DNA of 64,000 bases from Streptomyces marispadix (GTDB taxonomy: Bacteria > Actinomycetota > Actinomycetes > Streptomycetales > Streptomycetaceae): assembly GCF_022524345.1 (NCBI RefSeq), contig NZ_JAKWJU010000002.1:4936501-5000500 (forward strand). Direction: 5' to 3'. Below, in pieces: positions 28,975-36,929 of this stretch. Made by a program: the position numbers and the translations under genes. The notes below the pieces were generated by a model that was not told the origin of the DNA, searched no databases, and was given only the letters and a program-made list of their open reading frames with translations. Each line of letters starts with the position of its first letter. Positions within the stretch are counted from its first letter, which is position 1.

Positions 28975-30585
28975 CTACGGCGGCGGACCCGAGGGCGGCC
29001 CGGCCGCCGCCGGTGGTGATCCGGTGTCGGTGGGCCGCGCCGGGTCGGCTGCCACCGGGTCGGCTGCCACCGGGTCGGCTGCCACCGGGTCGGCCGGCGT
29101 CGGGTGTGCCGCGGGCTCGGCGGGCGCCGGGCCGCTGATCACCGCGTCGATACGCGCCGGTGCTGCCTTGTTCGCAGCCTTGTCCGCTGCGTCGTTCGCC
29201 GGTCCGTTCGCCGCTTCGTCCGCCGGTCCGTTCGCCGGTCCGTTCGCCGGTTCGGGAGCCGGGACGGCACCGGACCCCGGTGGCAGCTCAAGGGGCCGCC
29301 CCCGTGCGGAGGCGGCCGAACGCCCGGGCGGAAGCTCCCGCGGACCCTCCGCCGGTGCCCCTGCCGGTGCCGCCTTCCGGTCCTCGGTGGCGCTCGCCTC
29401 GGCAGCGCCGTTCGCCTCCGGCGTGAAGAACCACGTGAGCCCCGGCTCCAGCACGAACCGCAGCGCCCGCCGCACCGGCCAGGTACAGAGCAGGGTCATC
29501 ATCACCGCGGCCAGCACCGTGATCGCGAAGCGGTCGAGGGGATGCCTCGCGCCCTCCGCCTCGAACCAGCCCGCCTCCTTGGCGTACTGGATCGGATAGA
29601 CGTGCAGCAGATAGGCGCAGAGCGTCCCGGCGCCCAGCGACGTGAACCACGTGCGCCCGCGCGGCACCCACGCCAGGAAGCACACCGTCATCACCAGTGC
29701 GCAGCCGAACGCCGACAGCGTCATCGCTCCGCCCAGCCACGCTGGAAGCCCCAGTCCCTGAGCGTCCCTGTCGTGCAGGAACGGCGCGGCGGAGATGTAC
29801 GGCACCGAGGCGTACGACACCACAAGCGCGCCCGCGGTCACAGGCACGGCGAGTATCCGTACGGCCCGGTGGCGCACCATCTCGAAGTGCTCGGGCCGCA
29901 GCCGCAGACCCAGCACGAAGAACGGCAGGAACTGCGCCACCCGCATCAGCCCGAGATCGTCGCTCATCGTCGGCGTCACGCTCGCGGCGACCGCGACGGC
30001 CACGGCGACGGGCAGCGGCCACCGCAGCAGCCGCCACACGGGCGTCGTCAGCCGCCACAGACACAGCGCCGCCAGGAACCACAGCGCGAACCCCGGTTCC
30101 TGGTAGCTGAATTCACGCTCCGGGTCGTCGGCCGCCCACCGCATGAAGAGGGTGAAGACCGTCTGGAAGACGAGGTACGGCACGACGATGCCCGTCAGCA
30201 GACGCTTGATCTGGCGCGGACGGCACTCGAAGTTCCGTGAGAGATAGCCGGAGATGACGATGAACGCCGGCATGTGGAACGTGTACAGCAGGTAGTACAG
30301 CGCGCTGGTCGAGCGGCTGCCCTCGGCGAGCGGTGCCCAGGCGTGCCCGACGGCGACGAGCACGATGGTCAGATACTTCGCGTTGTCGAGATACGGGTCG
30401 CGTGTCGGGCCGCTGTCCCCTCCGCCCTGCCTCTTCTCCGCGGTGACGGCTCGTACTGCTTCGCTTGTGCGATCCGTCGCGCCCGTACCGTCCCGGTCCG
30501 GCACCGTCGCTGAACCAGGGGCACCGGGGGCGGGTTCGGCACGCAGTGGGGGGAGCGGCGCCCGTTCGATACCGGCCTGAAGCAT
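28975..30585 (-). CDS. Acyltransferase-3 family membrane protein
   Basis: A 536-residue integral membrane protein related to acyltransferase-3/OafA-type enzymes that acylate surface sugars or other exported molecules. After a 65-residue N-terminal tail, DPYLDNAKYLTIVLVAVGHA marks the start of about ten helices; TFHMPAFIVISGYL follows. The last 140 residues are a cytoplasmic Ala/Pro-rich tail with repeats (ADPVA four times, and GPAN/GPAD units). The start at ATG 30585 has no ribosome site; TAGCGT 7 bases upstream on the minus strand could be the -10 of a leaderless promoter. The transferred group and the acceptor are unknown. Confidence 0.82.
   Translation of the reverse strand: MLQAGIERAPLPPLRAEPAPGAPGSATVPDRDGTGATDRTSEAVRAVTAEKRQGGGDSGPTRDPYLDNAKYLTIVLVAVGHAWAPLAEGSRSTSALYYLLYTFHMPAFIVISGYLSRNFECRPRQIKRLLTGIVVPYLVFQTVFTLFMRWAADDPEREFSYQEPGFALWFLAALCLWRLTTPVWRLLRWPLPVAVAVAVAASVTPTMSDDLGLMRVAQFLPFFVLGLRLRPEHFEMVRHRAVRILAVPVTAGALVVSYASVPYISAAPFLHDRDAQGLGLPAWLGGAMTLSAFGCALVMTVCFLAWVPRGRTWFTSLGAGTLCAYLLHVYPIQYAKEAGWFEAEGARHPLDRFAITVLAAVMMTLLCTWPVRRALRFVLEPGLTWFFTPEANGAAEASATEDRKAAPAGAPAEGPRELPPGRSAASARGRPLELPPGSGAVPAPEPANGPANGPADEAANGPANDAADKAANKAAPARIDAVISGPAPAEPAAHPTPADPVAADPVAADPVAADPARPTDTGSPPAAAGPPSGPPP
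29037..29100. repeat. 15-nt in-gene repeat encoding ADPVA units
   Basis: Three near-perfect copies of GGGTCGGCTGCCACC with flanking partial units encode the ADPVA repeats at the C-terminal end of the acyltransferase (minus strand). A second repeat of CGGTCCGTTCGC units lies at about 29200-29265. Confidence 0.7.
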
Positions 30586-31113
30586 TTGCAGCACGCTAGG
30601 AGCGGAACCGGAGGTGCGGAATTTTTCTGTACGATACAGCGATTTCGCGAAGACCGAGGGGGAGTTGCGGGTACCTTCTGCCTTGCACGGTCGGCCAGCC
30701 GGTGCTGCGGGAGGCGGTCGTTGCCGTTTGCGCTGCGTGAAGTGCTGTGAAGTGCCGTGATGAGACGGCCAGTTGGGCCGGTGCGTCTGTACGTACGGGC
30801 GCCGCCGAGTCCAACTCCTCTGCCACTGCTGCCGGTTGACGCTTCGCGCCCTGACTCGGGACCTCGCCCCGGGCTCAGGTTCCGGGCACGCCGCCCGGCT
30901 GTCCGCGCCGGGCGGCGGCGATCTCTTGTGACCTTTCGTATGCGACTGGTCACGCACGGATGGCGACGCTCGGATTCCGTAGGGCTGCCGGACCTGCCTG
31001 CGCCGGTGGTGGTGCCGGTCCCGCTGCCCTGTGGCGGGCCATGAATCGCGAGCGCTCATCCGGTTACCCGGCGGATGAGAACACAGGGCCGGGCGAGAGA
31101 AAGCGAGAAGGTT
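30586..31113. other. Divergent region between acyltransferase and dps
   Basis: No gene is recognised in 528 bases. An inverted repeat, CTGTA-CGA-TACAG, lies at 30627-30639, about 42 bases upstream of the acyltransferase start, inside a locally AT-rich stretch; it could be an operator. I cannot assign the dps promoter. Confidence 0.45.
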
Positions 31114-31590
31114 GTGACCTACGCAGTGAAGAGCACACTCCGGGACGACGACCTGAAGACCGTCGGCGAGGCATTGCAGGGCGCGCTCGTGGACCTCGTC
31201 GATCTCTCCCTCGTGGCGAAGCAGATCCACTGGAACGTGATCGGCCCCCGTTTCCGTTCCATCCACCTTCAGCTCGACGACGTGGTGTCCACCGCGCGCT
31301 CGTACTCCGACACCGTCGCGGAACGCGCCTCCGCCGTCGGCCTGCCCCCTGACGGCCGCTCTTCGACCGTCTCGGCCACGAGCGGAATCGACAGGGTCAC
31401 GGAGGGCTGGCAGAAGGACACCGACGCCGTACGGACGATGGTGCACGCCCTGGAGTCGGTCATCGGCCGCTCCCGCGAACGCATGGCGTCGGTGAGCGAA
31501 CCGGACCCCGTGACGGAGGACATCTTCATCCAGCTCACGGGCGACTTGGAGAAGCATCACTGGATGTTCCAGGCGGAGAACGGGAGTTGA
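31114..31590 (+). CDS. dps: Dps family ferritin-like DNA-protection protein
   Basis: A 158-residue Dps-type miniferritin that should form a dodecamer, oxidise and store iron and protect DNA. The inter-subunit ferroxidase ligands are all present: His in KQIHWNV, His and Asp in SIHLQLDD, and Asp/Glu in SDTVAERA. The N-terminus is short, without a lysine-rich tail, so DNA binding may be weak. The GTG at 31114 follows GAGAAGG closely; an in-frame GTG/ATG 13 codons earlier is less likely. A 15-bp hairpin follows the gene. Confidence 0.92.
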   Translation: MTYAVKSTLRDDDLKTVGEALQGALVDLVDLSLVAKQIHWNVIGPRFRSIHLQLDDVVSTARSYSDTVAERASAVGLPPDGRSSTVSATSGIDRVTEGWQKDTDAVRTMVHALESVIGRSRERMASVSEPDPVTEDIFIQLTGDLEKHHWMFQAENGS

Positions 31591-31689
31591 GACCGCGGCT
31601 TCGGTTGCCGCGGCAGGCCCCGAGTACGTCGCGCCGGCAGTGAGCCGCGCCCGCGGCCTGACCTGTGCGTTGCGAACTCACCCCCAACT

Positions 31690-31730
31690 CACCCGCCCCA
31701 GGCGAGAGATCCGAGCGCCTGGGGCGGGTG
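31690..31730. terminator. 15-bp hairpin between dps and prepilin peptidase
   Basis: A perfect 15-bp stem (CACCCGCCCCAGGCG with CGCCTGGGGCGGGTG) with an 11-base loop lies between the convergent dps and prepilin peptidase genes. It is the longest perfect stem seen in the window and probably terminates in both directions. Confidence 0.75.
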
Positions 31731-31822
31731 ACGTCCGCTGGGCAGAAGCGTCGGCGCATGCCGGCGTGACTCACGGGCCGCCTCCGCAGACGGGCCCACG
31801 GAAACCCGTCAGTCCAGCACCC

Positions 31823-32662
31823 TCACGCCGTGACCCCTCCCATCACCACCCCCGCCAGCGTGCCCGCGATCATGAAGGGGCCGAAGGGAAGCTCCGTCTT
31901 CCAGCCCGCGCGCTTGGACAGCATCAGCGTCACGCCGTAGCCGAAGTGGAGGAGGAAGGACAGGAGGGTGGCGGTGAAGAGGACGTCCCAGCCGTACCAG
32001 CCGAGGGCGAGGCCGACGGAGGCGGCGAGCTTCACGTCGCCGAAGCCCATGCCGCGGCGGTTGATCAGGTGGAGCAGCCAGTAGGCCCCGGTCAGTACGG
32101 CGCCGCCGAGCAGTGCGCCCTTCCAGCTTCCGCCGGTGCCGGGGACGAGGGCGGCCAGGCCGAGCAGCGCCGCAGTCGTGGCGGCGAGCGGCAACGTCAG
32201 TACGTCCGGGAGGCGTCGGGTGCGGGCGTCGACCGACGCGAGCAGCAGCGCGAGAGGCGTGGCGATCAGCCAGACGCCCAACTCCGGCCGTACGCCTACG
32301 GAAAGCGCCAGCACGGCACACACCGAGGCGCACACGGAGACGAAGAAGCGCGTGGAGGTCTCGAACGGCTCGGAGGTCTCGAACGCTTCGGAGGGTTCGA
32401 AGGGGCCGGAGGGTTCGAAGTCCCCGGGAGATTCGGGGGGTTCGGAGGCTTCGGGGGGACGTGAGGCCGCGCAGGGCGGGCAGTGGGCGCGGCCCAGCCA
32501 GCCGTGGGCGGGGCCTTCGAGCCGGTGGCCCGAAGGACAGCGCTCACGCGGGGGAGTCGACGGCGGCACCGCCAGCCGGTAGGCGGCGCGGGGGAGCAGG
32601 GCGCCGGCGGCCGCGCCGTAACCCGCCGCGCACAGCGCGAGTATCGCGACGATCACAGGCAT
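31823..32662 (-). CDS. Type IV prepilin peptidase-like protein (A24 family)
   Basis: A 279-residue membrane aspartic protease of the kind that cleaves type IV-pilin-like leader peptides (TadV/PilD family). The catalytic aspartates are in ASVDARTRRLPD and in the GxGD motif MGFGDVKL. A cytoplasmic zinc-type cluster near the N-terminus (CPSGH... and CPPC) is partly kept. An insert of about 45 residues (ESPGDFEPSGPFEPSEAF...) is made of tandem SEPFE-like repeats. GGGGAG precedes the ATG at 32662. The gene runs divergently from the HTH-Clp_N gene, 127 bases apart, across two palindromes. No pilin genes are in the window. Confidence 0.85.
   Translation of the reverse strand: MPVIVAILALCAAGYGAAAGALLPRAAYRLAVPPSTPPRERCPSGHRLEGPAHGWLGRAHCPPCAASRPPEASEPPESPGDFEPSGPFEPSEAFETSEPFETSTRFFVSVCASVCAVLALSVGVRPELGVWLIATPLALLLASVDARTRRLPDVLTLPLAATTAALLGLAALVPGTGGSWKGALLGGAVLTGAYWLLHLINRRGMGFGDVKLAASVGLALGWYGWDVLFTATLLSFLLHFGYGVTLMLSKRAGWKTELPFGPFMIAGTLAGVVMGGVTA
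32353..32462. repeat. 18-nt in-frame tandem repeats in the prepilin peptidase gene
   Basis: About six degenerate copies of an 18-nt unit (CGGAGGTCTCGAACGCTT-like) encode the Ser/Glu/Pro/Phe repeat insert of the prepilin peptidase. Unit length is a multiple of three, so copy-number change would keep the frame. Confidence 0.7.
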
Positions 32663-32742
32663 CGGCCACTCCCCTGGGAACGAGGGCGGGCTTCTGCCGG
32701 GCAGCGCTCTGCGCGTCCGGGCAGGGTCCCCAACCCACAACT

Positions 32743-32787
32743 GTCAACCGGCGGTTGACGCCTCGAAGCTGTCAACCTAAGGTTGCC
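32743..32787. promoter_or_regulatory. Pair of GTCAACC palindromes upstream of the HTH-Clp_N gene
   Basis: Two 17-bp inverted repeats lie 28 bp apart centre to centre: GTCAACCG-G-CGGTTGAC (32743-32759, perfect) and GTCAACCT-A-AGGTTGCC (32771-32787, one mismatch). The second ends two bases before the ATG at 32790, so it would overlap the promoter or start of that gene. Both also lie in the region shared with the divergent prepilin peptidase gene. They look like operators for a dimeric regulator. Confidence 0.75.
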
Positions 32788-32789
32788 AT

Positions 32790-33530
32790 ATGACGGATCC
32801 TCTTCCCATAGCCGGTCGGGTACGCCTGGACGACCTGATCGATGCCATCAAGAACGCACACTCCGACGCGCTCGACCAGCTCTCCGACGCCGTGATCGCG
32901 GCGGATCACCTGGGAGACGTGGCCGACCACCTCATCGGCCACTTCGTGGACCAGGCCCGGCGGTCGGGCGCCTCATGGACGGACATCGGAAAGAGCATGG
33001 GGGTCACGAGGCAGGCCGCGCAGAAGCGGTTCGTGCCCAAGGCGCCCGGCGACGGCTCGGACCTCGACCCCGCACAGGGCTTCAACCGGTTCACCGTTCC
33101 GGCCAGGAAGGTCGTGGTGCAGTCCCAGGCAGAGGCCCGCAGGGCGGGCAACAAGGAGATCACCACAGGGCACTTGGTGCTCGGGCTGATCGGTGAGACG
33201 GAAGCGCTCGCGGCGAGGGCGATCGTCTCGCAGAAGGTGTCGCTGGACGATGTACGCCGGGCAGTGACCGGGAAGCTGCCGGAGGCGGCGGACGAGGTGC
33301 CCGAACTGATCCCGTTCGACGCGCAGACGAAGAAGGTCTTGGAACTCACCTTCCGCGAGGCCCTTCGCCTTGGGCACAACTACGTCGGTACGGAGCACAT
33401 CCTGCTCGCGCTCCTGGAATTCGAGGACGGGGACGGGACGCTGACGGGCCTCGGCGTCGACAAGTCGGCGGCGGAGACCGCGATCACGGCCGCCATCGCG
33501 GCGAAGTCCGCGGCCACCGACGGCGAGTGA
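32790..33530 (+). CDS. HTH and Clp N-domain protein
   Basis: A 246-residue cytoplasmic protein with an N-terminal helix-turn-helix (about 61-81, SWTDIGKSMGVTRQAAQKRF) and a C-terminal Clp repeat domain (about 98-240, FNRFTVPARKVVVQ and LGHNYVGTEHILLALLE), but no ATPase module. Clp N-domains bind adaptors or substrates of ClpA/ClpC, so this may link a DNA-binding function to Clp proteolysis. Two palindromes precede the ATG with no room for a ribosome site, suggesting a leaderless transcript and autoregulation. The domain assignment is strong; the regulatory role is inferred. Confidence 0.88.
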   Translation: MTDPLPIAGRVRLDDLIDAIKNAHSDALDQLSDAVIAADHLGDVADHLIGHFVDQARRSGASWTDIGKSMGVTRQAAQKRFVPKAPGDGSDLDPAQGFNRFTVPARKVVVQSQAEARRAGNKEITTGHLVLGLIGETEALAARAIVSQKVSLDDVRRAVTGKLPEAADEVPELIPFDAQTKKVLELTFREALRLGHNYVGTEHILLALLEFEDGDGTLTGLGVDKSAAETAITAAIAAKSAATDGE

Positions 33531-35165
33531 CGCAAGCCGGACCGATGCGATCCCGGTGCGGTGAGCGGTGGTTCCAAGCGTTACGGGTTCCATGAGCCCA
33601 CCGCACCGGGGCCGTACGCCGGTTGACCGCTTCGCTGCGTCGACTGGCCATGTGCGTAAGGCGATTGACGCGATCGTCCGCGTCCGTACGTCAGTAGACC
33701 GGCGGTGGCCCGAAGGCGCCGCCAGGGCCCTCAGGCTTGTCGCCGTCACCGCCGCGGCGGTCTGGTCGCCGTCGGTGCCGTCCCGGGGTGGCGGGTCAGC
33801 TGGCTGGGCCGGGGGGTGAGCGGGGGGCGGTGCGTATGCCGGGCCGGGCGGTCCCGGCGGAGCTGCCGGACCTGCGGGACCTGCCGGTCCCGTGCCCGGC
33901 TGGGGCGGGAAGTACGGCTGCGGCTGGGCCTGCTGCGGCTGCGGTCCGGGCGGTCCGGGCGGTGCACCGAACGGCGCCGGGCCACCAGGCATCGCGCCGC
34001 CAGCCATCACCGCACCGGGCATCGCCCCACCGGGCATCGCGCCACCCGGCATGGGCCCGCCCGCCATTCCGGCGGCGCCCGGCCGCGCCGGTACGCCCGG
34101 ACGCAGCGTGAGCACGATCAACGTCACCGCACCGGCCAGAGTGATCAGCAACTGGAGCCTGCTGAACGCGCCCGAGACGGGAGCCACCTCGCCCAGTTCG
34201 AAGAATGTGCCGGCGTCGATGTAGGACCACAGCACGGTGACGGCCTGCGGCAGCAGCGCGATGGCCAGGCCGAGCGAGAAGCCGCGGGCGGAGACCGTGC
34301 GGGCGAGGGCGAGGACCGCGCCGGTGCCGCCGACGAGGATCAGCGTCAGCCAGGTCCAGCCGGAGGCGACGTCGAGCAGCGTGAAGACGGTGCCTTCGCC
34401 GGTGATGAGCCGCAGCCAGTAGCCGCCGCCCGCCGTCGAGACGGCCTGGATGTTCCAGCCGATGGAGAACAGCGCCAGCACTCCCAGGAAGGCCGCGGCG
34501 ACCGCCCCGTGCGCACCGGTCGGGCGCTGCGGTGACTCGCCGGGCAGCGGAGGCTCGTACGGCTGGTGACCGTGCTGCGGCTGGGGTTGGGGCGGCCCCG
34601 GCACCGGCGCGCCGTACGGCTGCGGCTGACCGTAGGGCTGCGCCGCGGGACCCGGAGTTGCGCCGGTGGACGGATGGCCCGTCCACGGCCGGTTCCCTGC
34701 CATGAGCACGATGCCGAGCACGGCGCAGAGGATCACGGCGAAGACGCAGCCCACCAGGGCCGCGACCATGGACGGGTCGTCGGAGAAGCCCGGCAGCGCG
34801 TACTGCTGCGAGGACTCGGAGTGGAGCCCCGCGTGCCAGATCACGGGCAGCCGCCATGCGAGGGTGAGCACCGCGGTGACGGCCGTCAGGCCGCCTGCCG
34901 TCCAGGCGCCGGTGAACGCCGCGAAGACGGCGGCGAGTTGGAGAAGCCCGAGGCCGACGTCGTCCGGGGTGGTGGCGGGGATGTGCGCCAGATGGTCCGC
35001 GCTGCCGCCGAGGGCGAACGCTCCCGTCCACACCCTCCAGGTGGTTTCGGGGTCCAGTTCCAGGAAGTCGCGCAGCACCCAGATCCATGTGTGCAGTGCG
35101 AAGAGGAGACAGAAGATCCCCCCGGTGATCCGTGCGCCCTTGCCCAGCACCTGCACCTGTGGCAT
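32973..35165 (-). CDS. Multi-pass membrane protein, frame runs through a convergent gene
   Basis: The open frame codes for about 730 residues, but only the first 460 or so look real. They contain eight or so hydrophobic segments in two groups, separated by a Pro/Gln/Tyr-rich linker (about 175-225), followed by a Pro/Gly/Met-rich tail with PGGAMPGG repeats. Beyond about 33760 the reading becomes basic and featureless, passes through the shared terminator hairpin and then lies antisense to 558 bases of the HTH-Clp_N gene. The natural stop was probably lost by an indel or mutation between about 33610 and 33830; the other two minus frames stop at 33796 and 33746. ATG 35165 follows AGGGGGG by 7 bases. 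No function recognised. Confidence 0.6.
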   Translation of the reverse strand: MPQVQVLGKGARITGGIFCLLFALHTWIWVLRDFLELDPETTWRVWTGAFALGGSADHLAHIPATTPDDVGLGLLQLAAVFAAFTGAWTAGGLTAVTAVLTLAWRLPVIWHAGLHSESSQQYALPGFSDDPSMVAALVGCVFAVILCAVLGIVLMAGNRPWTGHPSTGATPGPAAQPYGQPQPYGAPVPGPPQPQPQHGHQPYEPPLPGESPQRPTGAHGAVAAAFLGVLALFSIGWNIQAVSTAGGGYWLRLITGEGTVFTLLDVASGWTWLTLILVGGTGAVLALARTVSARGFSLGLAIALLPQAVTVLWSYIDAGTFFELGEVAPVSGAFSRLQLLITLAGAVTLIVLTLRPGVPARPGAAGMAGGPMPGGAMPGGAMPGAVMAGGAMPGGPAPFGAPPGPPGPQPQQAQPQPYFPPQPGTGPAGPAGPAAPPGPPGPAYAPPPAHPPAQPADPPPRDGTDGDQTAAAVTATSLRALAAPSGHRRSTDVRTRTIASIALRTWPVDAAKRSTGVRPRCGGLMEPVTLGTTAHRTGIASVRLASLAVGGRGLRRDGGRDRGLRRRLVDAEARQRPVPVLEFQEREQDVLRTDVVVPKAKGLAEGEFQDLLRLRVERDQFGHLVRRLRQLPGHCPAYIVQRHLLRDDRPRRERFRLTDQPEHQVPCGDLLVARPAGLCLGLHHDLPGRNGEPVEALCGVEVRAVAGRLGHEPLLRGLPRDPHALSDVRP
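33552..33610. terminator. 12-bp hairpin after the HTH-Clp_N gene
   Basis: A perfect 12-bp stem (CCCGGTGCGGTG with CACCGCACCGGG) with a 35-base loop starts 21 bases after the HTH-Clp_N stop. It looks like the shared terminator of this gene and the convergent membrane protein gene, but at present it lies inside that gene's open frame. Confidence 0.65.
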
Positions 35166-35444
35166 CGCCACACCCCCCTGACCTGTTCTCCTGTGGCCCC
35201 CGCCCCTGCGGGGTTCTCCGGTAGCCCCGCCCCCGAGGCTTCCGCGGCTGCCTCGGCTCCGCGTCCGTGAATCCCGTGGAGTCGCGGAATACGGCCGCAG
35301 GCCGGGGCGTTGACACGGGCTGTGTTCAGGCCCGTCCCCGCCGTAGCGGCGCCTGGAACATTAGCAGCGGGCCCGGCGCGGCCCACTGCCGCCCGGCCCC
35401 GTGCGCAGGCCCTTCCCGCCGTACGCGGGCGAAGACCACGTACG

Positions 35445-35450
35445 TAGAAT
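35445..35450 (+). promoter_or_regulatory. TAGAAT -10 box of a probable leaderless promoter
   Basis: TAGAAT lies 10 bases before the ATG of the cysteine desulfurase gene, which has no ribosome-binding site. Transcription would start at or within 2-3 bases of the ATG. No clear -35 is seen. Confidence 0.5.
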
Positions 35451-35459
35451 CGAGAGATC

Positions 35460-36638
35460 ATGGCTCGCTCCGCCTACCTCGATCACGCCGCCACGACGCC
35501 CATGTATCCCGAGGCGGTGCAGACGATGACCGCCCACCTCGCGGTCACCGGCAACGCATCGTCGCTGCACGGTTCCGGACGGCGTGCCCGGCGCACCGTA
35601 GAGGAGGCGAGAGAGGCGCTCGCGGCGTCGCTGGGCGCACGGCCGAGCGAGGTGGTCCTCACGGCGGGCGGCACCGAGGCCGACAATCTCGCGGTGAAGG
35701 GCCTCTACTGGTCGCGCAGGGACGCCGACCCGGCCCGCACCCGCGTTCTCGCCAGCCCCGTCGAGCACCACGCCGTACTGGACACGGTCGGCTGGCTCGC
35801 CGAGCACGAGGGCGCCGACGTGGAGTGGCTGCCCGTGGACGGCTACGGGCGGGTGCATGCGGAGGCGCTGCGCGAAGCGATCGCACGAGACCCCGGCAGT
35901 GTCGCTCTGGCCACCGTCATGTGGGCGAACAACGAGATCGGCACCATGATGCCGGTGCCCGAACTGGCCGCTGCCGCCGCCGAGTTCGACGTCCCGCTGC
36001 ATTCCGACGCGGTGCAGGCCGTGGGGCAGGCCGAGGTGGACTTCGCCGCGTCCGGGCTCGCCGCGCTGACACTGACCGGGCACAAGATCGGCGGCCCCTA
36101 CGGGGTGGGCGCCCTGCTGCTGCGGCGCGAGCAGACGCCCGTACCGCTGCTGCACGGCGGAGGGCAGGAGCGCGACGTGCGTTCCGGGACGCTGGACGTG
36201 CCGGCCGTCGCCGCCTTCGCCACGGCCGCCGAGCTGGCGGCCGAGCGGCGCCCGGACTTCGAGCGTGAAGTGGGCGCGCTGCGGGACAAGTTGATCGAGC
36301 GGGTACGTACGGAGGTGCCGGACGCCGTGCTCAACGGCGACCCCGGCCCGCACGGACGGCTCCCCGGCAACGCGCACTTCTCATTCCCCGGCTGCGAGGG
36401 CGACTCGCTGCTCCTGCTGCTGGACGCGCAGGGCATCGAGTGCTCGACCGGCTCCGCCTGTACGGCCGGGATCGCCCAGCCCAGCCATGTGCTGCTCGCC
36501 GCCGGTGCCGATCCGGACCTCGCACGCGGCACGCTGCGCTTCTCACTCGGGCACACCTCCACCGAGGCGGACGTGGAGGCGCTGGCCACCGCGATCGGCC
36601 CGGCGGTGGAGCGGGCTCGTGGCGCGGGCCTGAGCTGA
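35460..36638 (+). CDS. Cysteine desulfurase (IscS/NifS type)
   Basis: PLP enzyme that takes sulfur from cysteine and passes it as persulfide to acceptors such as MnmA. Length is 392 residues. The PLP lysine is Lys209 ([14 protein letters not shown]) and the persulfide cysteine is Cys334 in the loop [11 protein letters not shown]. Its closest functional partner in the window is mnmA about 9 kb downstream, which needs such a sulfur donor for tRNA 2-thiouridine. In S. coelicolor the two are, from memory, much closer, so the genes between them here may be an insertion. No Fe-S scaffold gene is adjacent. Confidence 0.93.
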   Translation: MARSAYLDHAATTPMYPEAVQTMTAHLAVTGNASSLHGSGRRARRTVEEAREALAASLGARPSEVVLTAGGTEADNLAVKGLYWSRRDADPARTRVLASPVEHHAVLDTVGWLAEHEGADVEWLPVDGYGRVHAEALREAIARDPGSVALATVMWANNEIGTMMPVPELAAAAAEFDVPLHSDAVQAVGQAEVDFAASGLAALTLTGHKIGGPYGVGALLLRREQTPVPLLHGGGQERDVRSGTLDVPAVAAFATAAELAAERRPDFEREVGALRDKLIERVRTEVPDAVLNGDPGPHGRLPGNAHFSFPGCEGDSLLLLLDAQGIECSTGSACTAGIAQPSHVLLAAGADPDLARGTLRFSLGHTSTEADVEALATAIGPAVERARGAGLS

Positions 36639-36735
36639 GGCGCTGGGCCGGGGTGCCAAGTCCCGGCTGTGCGCGGGGAGTTAGGGCGGACCGGCGGGGC
36701 CGAGCCGTTACGGGCCGTCGGCGTTTCCCGCTGCC

Positions 36736-36767
36736 GTTCCGCTGTTCCGCTGTTCCGCTGTTCCGCC
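36736..36767. repeat. Four 8-nt tandem repeats (GTTCCGCT)
   Basis: Four consecutive GTTCCGCT units (last base changed in the fourth) lie between the cysteine desulfurase and the transporter gene. No other feature is seen in that 290-base gap except AAGGAGAGG, the ribosome site before 36930. Confidence 0.75.
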
Positions 36768-36929
36768 GCGCCTGCGCGCCGTCGTGGCCCGCCCCGGCTT
36801 CCCGCGTCATCGATCCTCGATCACCGTCTGGACGCCCGCCCGGTTGTGCCGTTGACTGACGTCGCTCGTACTGCCCGTCCCGTGAACGGCGAGGGCCGAG
36901 GCCGCCGAACAGGCTGAAGGAGAGGCGCA

